Both the position numbers and the translations under genes were made by a program. DNA of 64,000 nucleotides from Carposina sasakii (lineage: Eukaryota; Arthropoda; Insecta; Lepidoptera; Carposinidae), in NCBI GenBank assembly GCA_014607495.2, contig CP053163.1, positions 3,452,716 through 3,516,715 on the forward strand. Reading direction: 5' to 3'. Below the pieces are notes generated by a model. The model was not told the origin of the DNA. It searched no databases and saw only the letters and a list, made by a program, of their open reading frames with translations. Of the stretch, positions 10,413-20,132 are shown piece after piece. Position 1 is the first letter of the stretch. Each line of letters opens with the position of its first letter.

Positions 10413-13373
10413 ATGAACAACAACCTTAATACTACGGACGAAATAGACAACATTAAAATTGCATCCGCTATAAACTGTGATATCGAGGATTTACATAAGC
10501 ACATGGAAGTTAAGTTGGGTGACATCACTATTATTACTCAAAACATAAATAGTATTTACAAAAATTACATAGACCTAGAGGTGTCACTCTCTTTACTTAA
10601 ATTTCACCCGGACGTAGTTATTTTGACTGAATGCAGATTACAAGACTATAAAACTATACCTAGCATTCCAAATTACACAAGCTACATGACCACCCACCAA
10701 CTTAATCAGAACGACGGAGTGGTCATATACATCAAAAATAATCTAAATCCAAAAGTAAAAGAAATCATACTTAATCATGCCTCATGTTTGCAAATAGAAA
10801 TAAACAATGTTACAATACTGGGGATCTATAGATCACCGTCTAACAGAAACGCAGATATATTTATCAACTCCTTATGTACACATTTAGATACTATCAACTC
10901 TAAGAGAACTATAGCAATAGTTGGGGACATTAACATTAATCTGATACCTAGAGATGCTGAACAACGCTACGAATTCAAAAATCGACACTCATACCTAAAT
11001 AGTCTGGCTGCGTATAATCTAATGCCCGGACACTATCTACCAACTCGTATAAGTAGTTGTCTAGATCACGTCATCCTAAAGTTGGACAAAGCTAAAGTTA
11101 AGGCCCAAATTGCTGTACTGAACACTACAATAACAGATCACTTAATGGTTGTATTAAAATTAAAAGAATTTAAAATAGCTCACAGAGAAAATAAATATAA
11201 AACAACTACTAATTTTGAAGATGCCCTGAAGCATCTACAGAAAAATAAACTAGAAGAATTACTATTTTGCCAGAATCCAAATATCCTAATAGAAATGTTA
11301 ACGAACAAAATCACACTAGCACTACAAGAAAATACTAAAACCACCTTAATCCCTAAAAATAAAAGAATAATTAAACCCTGGATTACCACAGGAATTCTTC
11401 GTTGTATTCGAAATAGAAACAAACTGCAACAAGATTTACGATCTGATCCTTATAATGAAATACTAAAAATTACTTACAGACGCTATAGGAATTATTGCAA
11501 CAACTTAATAAAAAAACTGAAGAGGGTGTTTGAACGAAAATTACTTAGTGACTCAACAAATAATAATAAAACTCTTTGGAATAATATTAAAACTATTACG
11601 AACATCAAACAAATAAAAGACGATAGTTTGCAACTTCTCCAGTTAAAATCTTCACCTATAGATTCAGTTAATTACGTGAATAAGTATTTTATAGACGTGG
11701 GTAGTTCACTAGCAGAAGAAATTACTAAAAAACATAACAATCAAAATTTTACTTCAAAATCGGTTGTGCCAAGTAATACCCAGTTGTCTTCTTTTGTCTT
11801 GCTAGATACAAATCATCGGGAGGTCCTAGATATAATTATTAACCTTAAGTCCGAAAGTGCTCCTGGCTTCGATAATATACCGTCAAAGTTTATCAAGATT
11901 GCTAGAACCGAGCTTCTCCCTATTATCACTCATCTATGTAATTTATGCTTCGAAAGAGGAGTGTTTCCCTCTTTGTTGAAAAGATCCATTGTTACTCCAG
12001 TGCATAAGTGTGGTGACAGAGACGATGCAAATAACTATAGACCTATCTCTGTATTACCAATCATTTCAAAAATTTTAGAAAAATTAATTAACAAAAGACT
12101 AATAAACTATCTAGACAAATTTAAAATACTCTCTGACAGTCAATACGGTTTCCGACATGGTAAGTCTACAGAAGATGCTATTACAACCCTCACATCTCTA
12201 GTCACGGATATAGTAGATCAGAAGAAAAAGAAGTGCCTAGCTGTATTCCTTGACCTTAAGAAAGCTTTTGACACAGTCTCTGTCCCCATACTTATGCATA
12301 AATTGGAAAACATAGGCATAAGAGGGAAACCGCTCGAGCTATTAACGGACTACCTGACTGATAGAAAGCAATGTGTGAAAATATCATCGTTCATCAGTCA
12401 ATTTGAAACAGTGTCTTATGGAGTCCCTCAGGGAAGTGTCTTAGGACCAACACTGTTCCTAATATATATAAATGATTTGCTATTAATGAAAATAGAGGAT
12501 GCGCAGGTATTTTCATATGCGGATGACACTGCTCTAGTTTTTTCAGAATGCTCCTGGAAAATGGTTAAAAAAACAACTGAAAAAGGTCTTGCAAGGGTAA
12601 GACAGTGGCTTAATTTAAACCTACTAACCTTAAACATTCAAAAAACCAATTATATATGTTTTTCGATAGATAAACGAACTCAACCTAAATTAGATTTTAA
12701 CATTAAATTACACGAATGTTCAAATGCTGGAATTTGTAATTGTCCGGTCCTCGATAAAATTACAGCTACAAAATATCTAGGTATACTCATTGACCAAAGA
12801 CTATCTTGGCACCCACAGGTTACGCAGGTTTCGAATAGGATTCGAAAACTGATTTGGATATTTAGGAACCTTAGACATGTAGCCACAAAACATCTCTTAA
12901 CTAAAGTTTATATTGCTCTTGCACAGCCAATTATAACATATGGATTAATTGTATGGGGGGGAGCTGGCAAAACTAAGTTTAAAGAAGTGGAGAGAGCTCA
13001 GAGAATGCTGCTGAAAGTAATGTACTTCCAACGGCATAATTTTCCGACGGATCAGCTGTACGCCCTATGTGATTTACAAACAGTTAGAAAGCTATACATT
13101 ATTAACTCTATCTATAAAAAACATACATCATTAATATATGACCCAAAAATTAAACAAAAACGGAAACAATTATTTATATTAAAATCAAAAGGTAATAAAA
13201 CTAAATTCGCTAAACGACAATATCAGGCTCAATCAACTCATTTGTATAATAAAATAAACTACTTGCTCAATATATACGACCTAAATAAACACGAATGTAA
13301 AGCTAAGGTAAATGAATGGATAAAAAAACTTACTTACGACGAAACGGAGGAAATATTAAATTTAAAAATATAG
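10413..13373 (+). CDS. LINE ORF2: endonuclease and reverse transcriptase
   Basis: 986 aa, intact. Residues about 30-260 form an exonuclease/endonuclease/phosphatase domain with TQNINSIYKN, LTECRL (catalytic Glu), GIYRSPS, GDININL (catalytic Asp) and ITDHLMV (Asp-His). The RT occupies about 510-790: RPISVLPIISKILEK, QYGFRHGKSTEDA, FLDLKKAFDTV, GVPQGSVLGPTLF and the catalytic YADD at 702-705, then KYLGILID. A C-terminal region carries ITYGLIVWGGAG. No RNase H. The enzyme nicks target DNA and primes cDNA synthesis there. All key motifs are present, so activity is possible. The first Met in this frame gives a complete endonuclease domain. Confidence 0.9.
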   Translation: MNNNLNTTDEIDNIKIASAINCDIEDLHKHMEVKLGDITIITQNINSIYKNYIDLEVSLSLLKFHPDVVILTECRLQDYKTIPSIPNYTSYMTTHQLNQNDGVVIYIKNNLNPKVKEIILNHASCLQIEINNVTILGIYRSPSNRNADIFINSLCTHLDTINSKRTIAIVGDININLIPRDAEQRYEFKNRHSYLNSLAAYNLMPGHYLPTRISSCLDHVILKLDKAKVKAQIAVLNTTITDHLMVVLKLKEFKIAHRENKYKTTTNFEDALKHLQKNKLEELLFCQNPNILIEMLTNKITLALQENTKTTLIPKNKRIIKPWITTGILRCIRNRNKLQQDLRSDPYNEILKITYRRYRNYCNNLIKKLKRVFERKLLSDSTNNNKTLWNNIKTITNIKQIKDDSLQLLQLKSSPIDSVNYVNKYFIDVGSSLAEEITKKHNNQNFTSKSVVPSNTQLSSFVLLDTNHREVLDIIINLKSESAPGFDNIPSKFIKIARTELLPIITHLCNLCFERGVFPSLLKRSIVTPVHKCGDRDDANNYRPISVLPIISKILEKLINKRLINYLDKFKILSDSQYGFRHGKSTEDAITTLTSLVTDIVDQKKKKCLAVFLDLKKAFDTVSVPILMHKLENIGIRGKPLELLTDYLTDRKQCVKISSFISQFETVSYGVPQGSVLGPTLFLIYINDLLLMKIEDAQVFSYADDTALVFSECSWKMVKKTTEKGLARVRQWLNLNLLTLNIQKTNYICFSIDKRTQPKLDFNIKLHECSNAGICNCPVLDKITATKYLGILIDQRLSWHPQVTQVSNRIRKLIWIFRNLRHVATKHLLTKVYIALAQPIITYGLIVWGGAGKTKFKEVERAQRMLLKVMYFQRHNFPTDQLYALCDLQTVRKLYIINSIYKKHTSLIYDPKIKQKRKQLFILKSKGNKTKFAKRQYQAQSTHLYNKINYLLNIYDLNKHECKAKVNEWIKKLTYDETEEILNLKI

Positions 13374-13469
13374 AATTTGATCGAATCGAATAAATCAGCT
13401 TAAACCGCAGATGATCTAGGGTGAGACACATTGTGATATATTTATTATATGTAAAATACAAATATCAAA

Positions 13470-13503
<34 letters not shown>

Positions 13504-13504
13504 T
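13470..13504 (+). repeat. (CA)n microsatellite in the LINE 3' UTR
   Basis: About 35 bases of ACACAC with two interruptions, about 100 bases after the ORF2 stop and inside the element. Confidence 0.8.
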
Positions 13505-13744
13505 TAACATACCTAAACATACACACAGACAACAATTAGAATAAGTTTTGTGTAAGTAAATTTTGTGTTCTAAATGTTTACCTATGTATAAGAATATTGG
13601 CTATGGAGGAGCGAGGCTCCCTGACACAGGTATTTTCATACTTACTAGGGAACCTCAACCTTGTTCATATAGACATGTACATTTAAACGAAATAAATTAT
13701 TATTATTATTATTATTATTAATAGAAAAACTCCTTTACCTGACT

Positions 13745-13836
13745 AATGTTTTTTGTATGCAGTAACACTTATAATGTAGTCATACCTGCATACATAGTAA
13801 CTAGCGCCATTAATCAGAGGAACTATTTGGCGAAAC
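13745..13836. repeat. 92-bp direct repeat, right flank of the LINE
   Basis: Second copy of 8644-8735 with no difference seen. It is followed by GCACTCT, which continues the match to the diverged relative at 37055-37138 (reverse). The target was therefore already a dispersed repeat before insertion. Confidence 0.8.
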
Positions 13837-15155
13837 GCACTCTACCTACAGAGAATTCAGTCACACAGAGAATGCAAAAAGGCAAGCTTATGTCATGTGT
13901 TCAAGTCCTCTAGGTATAAAAAAATGTTCTTAGGCCTCCTATAAACACACTGTGCTCGCTATCCTGCTCATTCCTTATTGAAACAAGCGAGATAAAAGAT
14001 ACTTAGTTATTTTGGGTCTCAATAAAAAATACCTAAAGGTATATAAGTAATCAAATATTTTAATCATATTTCTGGTATAAAAACTTTACCTAAACCACAC
14101 TATTGTGTAAATTGACAAGTTGCACATAAGTAGGTAATTTAAAATAACATGAAAACATTATTACATACATGCGATCCAAGTACATTAAAATAAGTACAGC
14201 GCCAGGAGATTACCAGACCCCCAATTCTCTTAAAGTTTACAGCTGAATCGGAAGCGTCGTGGAAGTACGGTGCAAAGCACTTTACGGGCGTACCTACACA
14301 TTTTAGCAGCACAGTAATTTGTTTTTATTCTGTAATGCTCGCGACCGCAGCGTGCTAAAATATACTATAAAATCTGTAAATAAAAATATTTTTCTTTTAC
14401 TTTTGTCGCGTAACAAAACGGTCGGCCCCCTTATTACCTAACTAGCAAAAGCGATAGCGAAAATTGTACAAAAATCGCTGATTGCTTGTCAAATTCGTAT
14501 TACGTAAAATGAATTTCAAAGGAATTTTAACATTTCAAGGAGGCGAATATTGTACAATTTACGTTATCGCTTTACTATTGCAAATCAGGTAATCAGAGGG
14601 GTAAGCCACGAACCTCTCGATAGTCCGTAACGCTAGCGTCAAACTGTCAATTCCCATAGATTTTGCTAGCGAGTCGCTAGCGTTACGCCGCGTAAAAAGG
14701 TTTGTGCTTACCCCACAGGGGGCGGGTTTATGTATATTGATGTCGCTTATAGTCGCTTGCTTGTAAGCCTTGTTGTTTTTCATTGCAACAAATGTATGTG
14801 GATAACATAGGTAAGCCACATTTGACAGATACAAGCAAGTGACATCACCGACCCATATTGTAAAAGTAGATAGCGTTTGGGTGCCCTGATTAAATATTAA
14901 ACTTTTAATTTGACAATATTCATGATGTACCAGAATTGAAAATAATAACTTACTGAGACTAATCTGTACTAAATATAAAATGGATTTTTAAAATCTGTCA
15001 AATAGCCTATTGTTTTCATTGCGGAAGCGAAATGTCGCTCTACACAGCATATAGCGTCGTCTCCCTTCCACAATGGAAACAACACTGCTTTAGATGGTAA
15101 CCCCCAAGTATGGCATTACAAGGTGAAAATAAGCGATAAAAGATGTTTAGTACAG
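13837..15155. other. Intergenic with one palindromic element, no gene seen
   Basis: Non-coding between the LINE and the RAG1-like transposon. Contains the palindromic repeat at 14597-14714. The minus-strand frame at 14559-14834 overlaps that repeat and is not a gene. Confidence 0.5.
14597..14714. repeat. Palindromic MITE-like element, family A
   Basis: About 118 bases with inverted ends GGGGTAAGCCACGAACCT and AGGTTTGTGCTTACCCC. The interior has CGTAACGCTAGCG in inverted form. Two more copies are at 34074-34187 and 39487-39603. No coding capacity. Confidence 0.75.
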
Positions 15156-15160
15156 TGACG

Positions 15161-15652
15161 CACAGTGTGTTATGAAGCCCATTTTTCGGACATCTACTTT
15201 TTATCACAAAATCCTGAAGATCTAATCAATTAAAACGCGAGAGTAGAACTCCCGAGTGACAAAAAAGCTTAGTTTCGAAGAAAAAAATTTTTGAAAATCT
15301 GTGTTTTTTTTCCGGATATATCGTTAAAAAAAATCCTTCTCGCAAACCAATCATATTTTAAATATACGACAAATGTGGTTCGTAAGTACTTTACAAGCTT
15401 CATCTTTTGAACCAATATCGACCTTGTAGCTGCCTTAGAACAAGAGAAATTTTTTTTTTTTCAGTTTTTCGTATTAATTTTTTTTCTCTGTCAATCCAGC
15501 ATAATTGGAAAAGTTACCTGAATGAAAATGAAGATCTTATATCCCTCTACCTACCACAAAAAAATCACGCCCAAATTGCGTGGAGTCTAGAAGTTAAGGT
15601 CGATTATGTGTTTCGATCAGGGTTGTCACTTTTTTGAAATTTGAATATCCGG
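15161..15652 (+). repeat. Left long terminal inverted repeat of the RAG1-like transposon
   Basis: About 490 bases from CACAGTG to the AATATCCGG block. Nearly identical, with scattered differences and small indels, to the reverse complement of 18409-18909. The short frame at 15407-15637 lies wholly inside the repeat and is not a gene. Confidence 0.85.
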
Positions 15653-15951
15653 AATTTTATCTGAGGTGGGTGAACAATTTGGATGGGGTATAATAACAAT
15701 AAATTATATAACATTCAAAACAAACGTACGTACGTCTAACAAAACTATAATAATTATTATGTTAACGTTACAAATTAGATAAATGTGTTTACAATATGTA
15801 CATACAAAAACATTTTATTGCACAACAGTAACAATAGAAAAAACAATAAGGAGCAAAATATACTACATTACAAATAGGTGGGCTTACCGCTACTAAGCCA
15901 TCTTTTCCAGATAACCATAGGTTGTGCGTTAAAAATAAATTCAAATTCACT

Positions 15952-18258
15952 TTAGTCTTCTTCAACTCGGAGGGCCAAACACTCTTCTAAATCAAAGTCT
16001 TGCGTCTCTTCGGTGCCTTCAAAATGTGGAATGGCTGCAGGTTTTAATAACTCTATTGCCGCAGCTGGTAAAGGCACTTTGAGTCTCTTTTTTCGTCTTT
16101 CATTTAATCGAGCATTTGATATCAAAGGATCAGACGATTCTAAAGCCCTGTGAAATAGATCTGTCATTGTTCTGATCCTATCCATTTTTCTGCAATGGTG
16201 CTCGCGATCACTTCTCCAATATTTATTTCTTGATTCGGAAGCTTGCTCTGACAGCATACCAATGGGCAGTGTCGTTGATTTAATTATGTGAGCACCATGT
16301 ATTAATATTTTATGCAATGTCACTGTCATTGGATGCCACGGATAACTGTCGACGTATTTGTAAGCAATTTGTTTGCAAAAATCACCGAATCTTTGATCAT
16401 CGATAGGTAAGTCACTGGACATGACAGTTAAAATAACATGTAAGTCGTCCAGCAACCACTTATCGATATCCAAAATGTCTGCAAAGGTTTGTCGATTTTT
16501 GTCAGACAAGGCTATTCGCGCAGTGTTTCCGTCATTCGTAGTGCCGGAGTTAGGACGCACAACGTCGACAAGTAACCCTAATTTCTCCCTCACTTGTTTT
16601 TGAATGGCTTTTTTCCTAGCATCAACAAGTCGACTTTGTTCAGAGTTACTTGGTATTCGCCACATCTTCACTACTTTCTTATAGGCAAGGTGCAAAAGGA
16701 ACTCAAGAACTCGAATCCATGCATGTAGTGGACTTATGCCATGTTTAAAAGCCTCCAGATTTATTGGTTTTTCTAAAGCCATATTAATATTATTGAATTG
16801 AGTAGCAGTTAGGCTACAATATGGACATCGCATTTGAGAGGAGGTATTTAAAATTGTATTTAACACCTTACCGTCAATGGCAGCAAAATGCAACTCACAG
16901 GAGACCCTTATTTTATGGCCCTTGGATGTTTCACCTAATAAAGGGGTCAGGTTTGTGATCTGAGATTCTAATTTTGTTTTTTCGGACAAAGTGGACTCCT
17001 TAGTTTCTTTTTTATACTGAATGCATAATGGTCTGCAGTACCGATATGATTGGGGGTTGGGGTTTCTCCATAGGATGTAACCATCGGGGGTCTTAAGCAC
17101 CAACGGGATATAGGTGGTGGCTATCAGAGAATTTTCTTCTCCACCTTCCACATCAGAAAATGCTTGTTTGTAGAATGATTGGCCTGTGCTACCATCAAAA
17201 CCATAATTGCCGTGCAAAATGCAATCCAATTCATTTAAAGACCTCTGAGTGCAGAACTGTGATACAACTTCATCATTTAATTTTAATATTCTCTCAAATG
17301 TATGTTCCAAAAGGGCTTGAAATGGAACCGAAGCTTCTCTCTCTGACACTGTAATAGCAGAAGGGTAACAAGATTTTCGGGCTTCTTGGACTTTATAGTA
17401 GGGAGGGAAGGCAGAAAATCCACGCTCCTGGAGATCCAAGTGAAGAAAGTTGTAGGTTTCCACTGATAATTTTCGATCAATTATAGCAGCAAGTGCTTCT
17501 TCTGGCGTGTAGGATTGGTTGTGGTGTTCAATTTTCTTCAGTATAGTTGCAGGTGAATTTTTGGTTTCTAAACATGAATGAATTACCTTTTCAATATCTT
17601 TTGCTAATTTGGATGACATAGGTACTCCATCAATGGACAGCGATGCTGAAAAAGCTTTTACTTTTTTCACGACAGGCTCATCTTCCAGCTGTGCTTCTAG
17701 GTTACGGCGCGATCGGAGTTGTTGACGTGTGCTCAAGTCAGTAAAGGCACTGCTTTTTGGTGACATACAATTGGAATTATCCGCAGGTGTGGCAGTTTTA
17801 AGGTCTCTGCTTATTATTATCTGACTTAGCCAATCTTTATGTTTTTTTGTGAAATATTTCATAGCGTAGTTGCACTGTTTGTATTTGATATTGCTCTTGC
17901 TCAAAAATGTTGAAAGAATATCGTAATTATTCCCGAAATGGTCAAAAATCATATCTACGCGGTCCACCAGTGACAATTGTTTTGTTTTGTTCGCAAACAT
18001 TTTGAACACATCCAGACGAGTAAGTATTTTCTTAGAATCATCTCCTTGCAAACTTTCGGCTACTCCCGGAGGGTGAAGAGAGCCGGCAGCGGCGCTATCC
18101 GCAGCTTCAAGTGCCACTCGCTGACCAGCAAGAGGGTTGGCGCCCTCATGCCCCCCTTGCATTAAGTCCTCTGGTCGGGGCCCAGAAGGACATCCCCCAG
18201 CAGAGCGGGTCAGACTCTGCTGAGGCAAAGCAGCATCATGGGTCTTGAACGGCTCCAT
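15952..18258 (-). CDS. RAG1-like / Transib transposase
   Basis: 768 aa, no introns or stops. First catalytic Asp is D355 in YGFDGSTGQSFYKQ. Residues NPNPQSYRYCRPLCIQY (399-415) mirror RAG1 EPKPNSELCCKPLCLML. Second Asp is D462 in FAAIDGKVLN, 16 residues before zinc ligands C478 and C481 (MRCPYC); RAG1 D708 precedes C727 by 19. The other zinc pair is H649 and H654, with the HxxxxH spacing of RAG1 H937/H942. The final catalytic Glu is E671 or E675 in LSEQASESRNKYW, matching RAG1 ASEGNESGNK. All DDE and zinc residues are thus present. The first ~75 residues are Gly/Ala/Pro-rich and GC-rich, unlike the rest. RAG1 comparisons are from recall, not a computed alignment. Confidence 0.9.
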   Translation of the reverse strand: MEPFKTHDAALPQQSLTRSAGGCPSGPRPEDLMQGGHEGANPLAGQRVALEAADSAAAGSLHPPGVAESLQGDDSKKILTRLDVFKMFANKTKQLSLVDRVDMIFDHFGNNYDILSTFLSKSNIKYKQCNYAMKYFTKKHKDWLSQIIISRDLKTATPADNSNCMSPKSSAFTDLSTRQQLRSRRNLEAQLEDEPVVKKVKAFSASLSIDGVPMSSKLAKDIEKVIHSCLETKNSPATILKKIEHHNQSYTPEEALAAIIDRKLSVETYNFLHLDLQERGFSAFPPYYKVQEARKSCYPSAITVSEREASVPFQALLEHTFERILKLNDEVVSQFCTQRSLNELDCILHGNYGFDGSTGQSFYKQAFSDVEGGEENSLIATTYIPLVLKTPDGYILWRNPNPQSYRYCRPLCIQYKKETKESTLSEKTKLESQITNLTPLLGETSKGHKIRVSCELHFAAIDGKVLNTILNTSSQMRCPYCSLTATQFNNINMALEKPINLEAFKHGISPLHAWIRVLEFLLHLAYKKVVKMWRIPSNSEQSRLVDARKKAIQKQVREKLGLLVDVVRPNSGTTNDGNTARIALSDKNRQTFADILDIDKWLLDDLHVILTVMSSDLPIDDQRFGDFCKQIAYKYVDSYPWHPMTVTLHKILIHGAHIIKSTTLPIGMLSEQASESRNKYWRSDREHHCRKMDRIRTMTDLFHRALESSDPLISNARLNERRKKRLKVPLPAAAIELLKPAAIPHFEGTEETQDFDLEECLALRVEED

Positions 18259-18408
18259 GATGCCTCACCCCCGTTTCTCAACGTTATTATGTATTGACAT
18301 GGGGTTTTAACAAAAAGTCTAATGAGGGTGGACCCCTTCCCATGCCACACATAACGCATCACTGAAATAATAGGTTGGAAGGTTAAGTTTAAACCTAACA
18401 AAAAATTG

Positions 18409-18909
18409 GATATCCGATATTTGGAAAAGTGACAACCCTAATGAATAAAAAACCGGATATTTATAAAATTGACCTTAACTTCTAGACTCCACGCAATTTG
18501 GGCGTGATTTTTTTGTGGTAGGTAGAGGGATATAAGATCTAATTTTTCATTCAGGTAACTTTTCCAATTATGCTGGATTGACCGAGAAAAAAAAATAATA
18601 CGAAAAACTGAAAAAAATTAATTTCTCTTGTTCTAAGGCAGCTACAAGGTCGATAATAGCTTCAAAAGATGAAGCTTGTAAAGTACTTACGAACCACATT
18701 TGTCGTATATTTAAAATATCATTGGTTTGCGAGAAGGATTTTTTCTAAAAATATATCCGGAAAAAAAACTGATTTTTAAAAATTTTTTTCTTCGAAGCTA
18801 AGCTTTTTTGTCACTCGGGAGTTCTACTCTCGCGTTTTAATTGATTAGATCTTCAGGATTTTGTGATAAAAAGTAGATGTCCGAAAAACGGGCTTCATAA
18901 CACACTGTG
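18409..18909 (-). repeat. Right long terminal inverted repeat of the RAG1-like transposon
   Basis: Reverse complement of 15161-15652 with scattered substitutions. Lies immediately 5' of the transposase and so probably contains its promoter. Ends in CACTGTG followed by the TGACG target duplication. Confidence 0.85.
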
Positions 18910-19189
18910 TGACGTAGGCATGTATCAAGGTCAAGAACTTCAGTCCTCGAGTTTATGCATAGGGCAAACAAAATGAAAATCACTTTAAATCTAAAATAAC
19001 ACAGCCAAGGAAAGGGAAAATGTCATAGAAAAGCAAAATATTACCTACATATTGTATTTTTAAACTACATCCTTATAACATGAAGGTAAAGAAAAAAGAC
19101 ATGCGATAGCACATTTATACTACCCAGCGCAATATGAGCCAATCACTTGATTTGTCTGTACAGTTTCTTTGTTTATTTCTCATAGGGTT

Positions 19190-19640
19190 AGAGGCCTTAT
19201 TGGTGCGTTGCGCGTCGTCGCAATGGGTCAACGCATTGTATGTAGGTATGCCAAATCACATCTGCGTTGCGTCGACGCGACGCAAGAAGGTATTCTCGCA
19301 GCGCATCACCTTCCTCCCGCTTCGTCTGTCGTCCGTCGATCCGTTGAAACATCACGTGCTGCTACGATTAAGGGCGAGGCCCCATTAGTGCGTTGCGTTG
19401 TCGTTGCGTTGTCGCTGCGTCGTTTCCAGATATATTTATATGACATGTCCCATTAGACCGTTGCGTCGTCGCTTGACGGATTGACAAACAAGAAACAAAG
19501 CGGGAGGGGGCGGTGCGTTGTCGGAGCTCCGCTGCGACGACGAACAGTGATCTGAACTGAGATGCTGCGACGGCGTGGATACCCTCTTGCGTTGCGTTGT
19601 CGCAACGTTAACGCAACGCAGGTGTGGCATACAATGCCTT
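19190..19640. repeat. Imperfect palindrome rich in GTTGCG
   Basis: Many copies of GTTGCG and CGCAAC in opposing orientation, for example GTTGCGTCGACGCGACGCAA near 19265 and TGCGTTGCGTTGTCGCAACG near 19589. Markedly GC-rich against its surroundings. It looks like one or two nested inverted-repeat elements. Boundaries are approximate. Confidence 0.5.
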
Positions 19641-19666
19641 GTTCGTCCTAGCTTCATGGTTGCTGT

Positions 19667-20132
19667 CATGGAGAAGAAATAAAAGAGGAGTAGCGGCTAA
19701 GTATATTTTCATACAAAAATAGTGCGTCGCGGAGCGGTGAAGTATGGGACGAAGGGAGCATTGAACACTGTAGCCCTGTCCATTTACATAGAAACCACCT
19801 TGTAGTGGCTAGTCAAACTAGGTACTTGCTCATTATCAATATGGTTCAAGATTGTCTTACTAGTGCAATTACTCATCACTAGATGGGAACATTATACTAC
19901 GTTTCGGCCTAAGGACTTGTATTCAGGTCAGCAAACTTTATTTAAAAAAAAATAATTTTAGTATAAAAGTACCCTGATAAAAGCGCTAGTGTCTTTATAA
20001 TTTTAATACGGTTACATTTCAGAGCACAAGCGTGTGGTTACAGCTACTGCGTTACACTGGCGTTGAAGCTCCGCCCCTATCATGACGTCATGGCCTCACG
20101 ACTCACTTCATAGTCCCACCTCCTCTTTTATT
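19667..20132. repeat. Dispersed ~466-bp repeat, family D, copy 1
   Basis: Flanked by the 15-bp direct repeat CTTCATGGTTGCTGT (19652-19666 and 20133-20147), a target duplication of retroelement length. The body has AGGAGTAGCGGCTAAGTATA at its start and CCTCCTCTTTTAT at its end. The tips GAATAAAAGAGGAG-like and CTCCTCTTTTATTC are also inverted. Copy 2 is at 36493-36918. No coding capacity seen. Confidence 0.7.

Larger units (their letters stand above)
8736..13744 (+). mobile_element. Full-length two-ORF LINE (Jockey/CR1-like)
   Basis: Bounded by identical 92-bp direct repeats. Contents: 5' UTR of about 440 bases, ORF1 (9173-10033), a 379-base gap, ORF2 (10413-13373), a 3' UTR with a (CA)n tract, then a (TTA)n run at about 13697-13721. 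About 24 unique bases separate the (TTA)n run from the right repeat. Both ORFs are uninterrupted and the flanks are identical, which points to recent insertion. The apurinic-type endonuclease plus RT and the absence of RNase H place it in the Jockey/CR1 group; the clade is not certain. Confidence 0.85.
15161..18909 (-). mobile_element. RAG1-like (Transib-type) DNA transposon, apparently intact
   Basis: 3749 bp. Both ends start CACAGTGTGTTATGAAGCCC in inverted orientation, and the 5-bp sequence TGACG sits just outside each end (15156-15160 and 18910-18914). Transib elements make 5-bp GC-rich duplications and start CACWRTG-like, similar to the RAG recombination-signal heptamer; here the match to CACAGTG is exact. 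I see no nonamer at a 12- or 23-base spacing. The terminal inverted repeats are about 500 bp each, far longer than I recall for the family. One uninterrupted 768-aa transposase lies inside. There is no RAG2-like (kelch) ORF. Confidence 0.9.

Noticed and set aside
8644..13836. LTR retrotransposon (92-bp repeats as LTRs)
   Set aside because: The interior encodes an endonuclease plus non-LTR type RT, without protease, RNase H or integrase, and the repeats lack TG...CA ends and primer-binding features.
19134..19669. Three overlapping ORFs of 77-95 codons
   Set aside because: They lie in the GTTGCG palindrome and are open on both strands because of composition.
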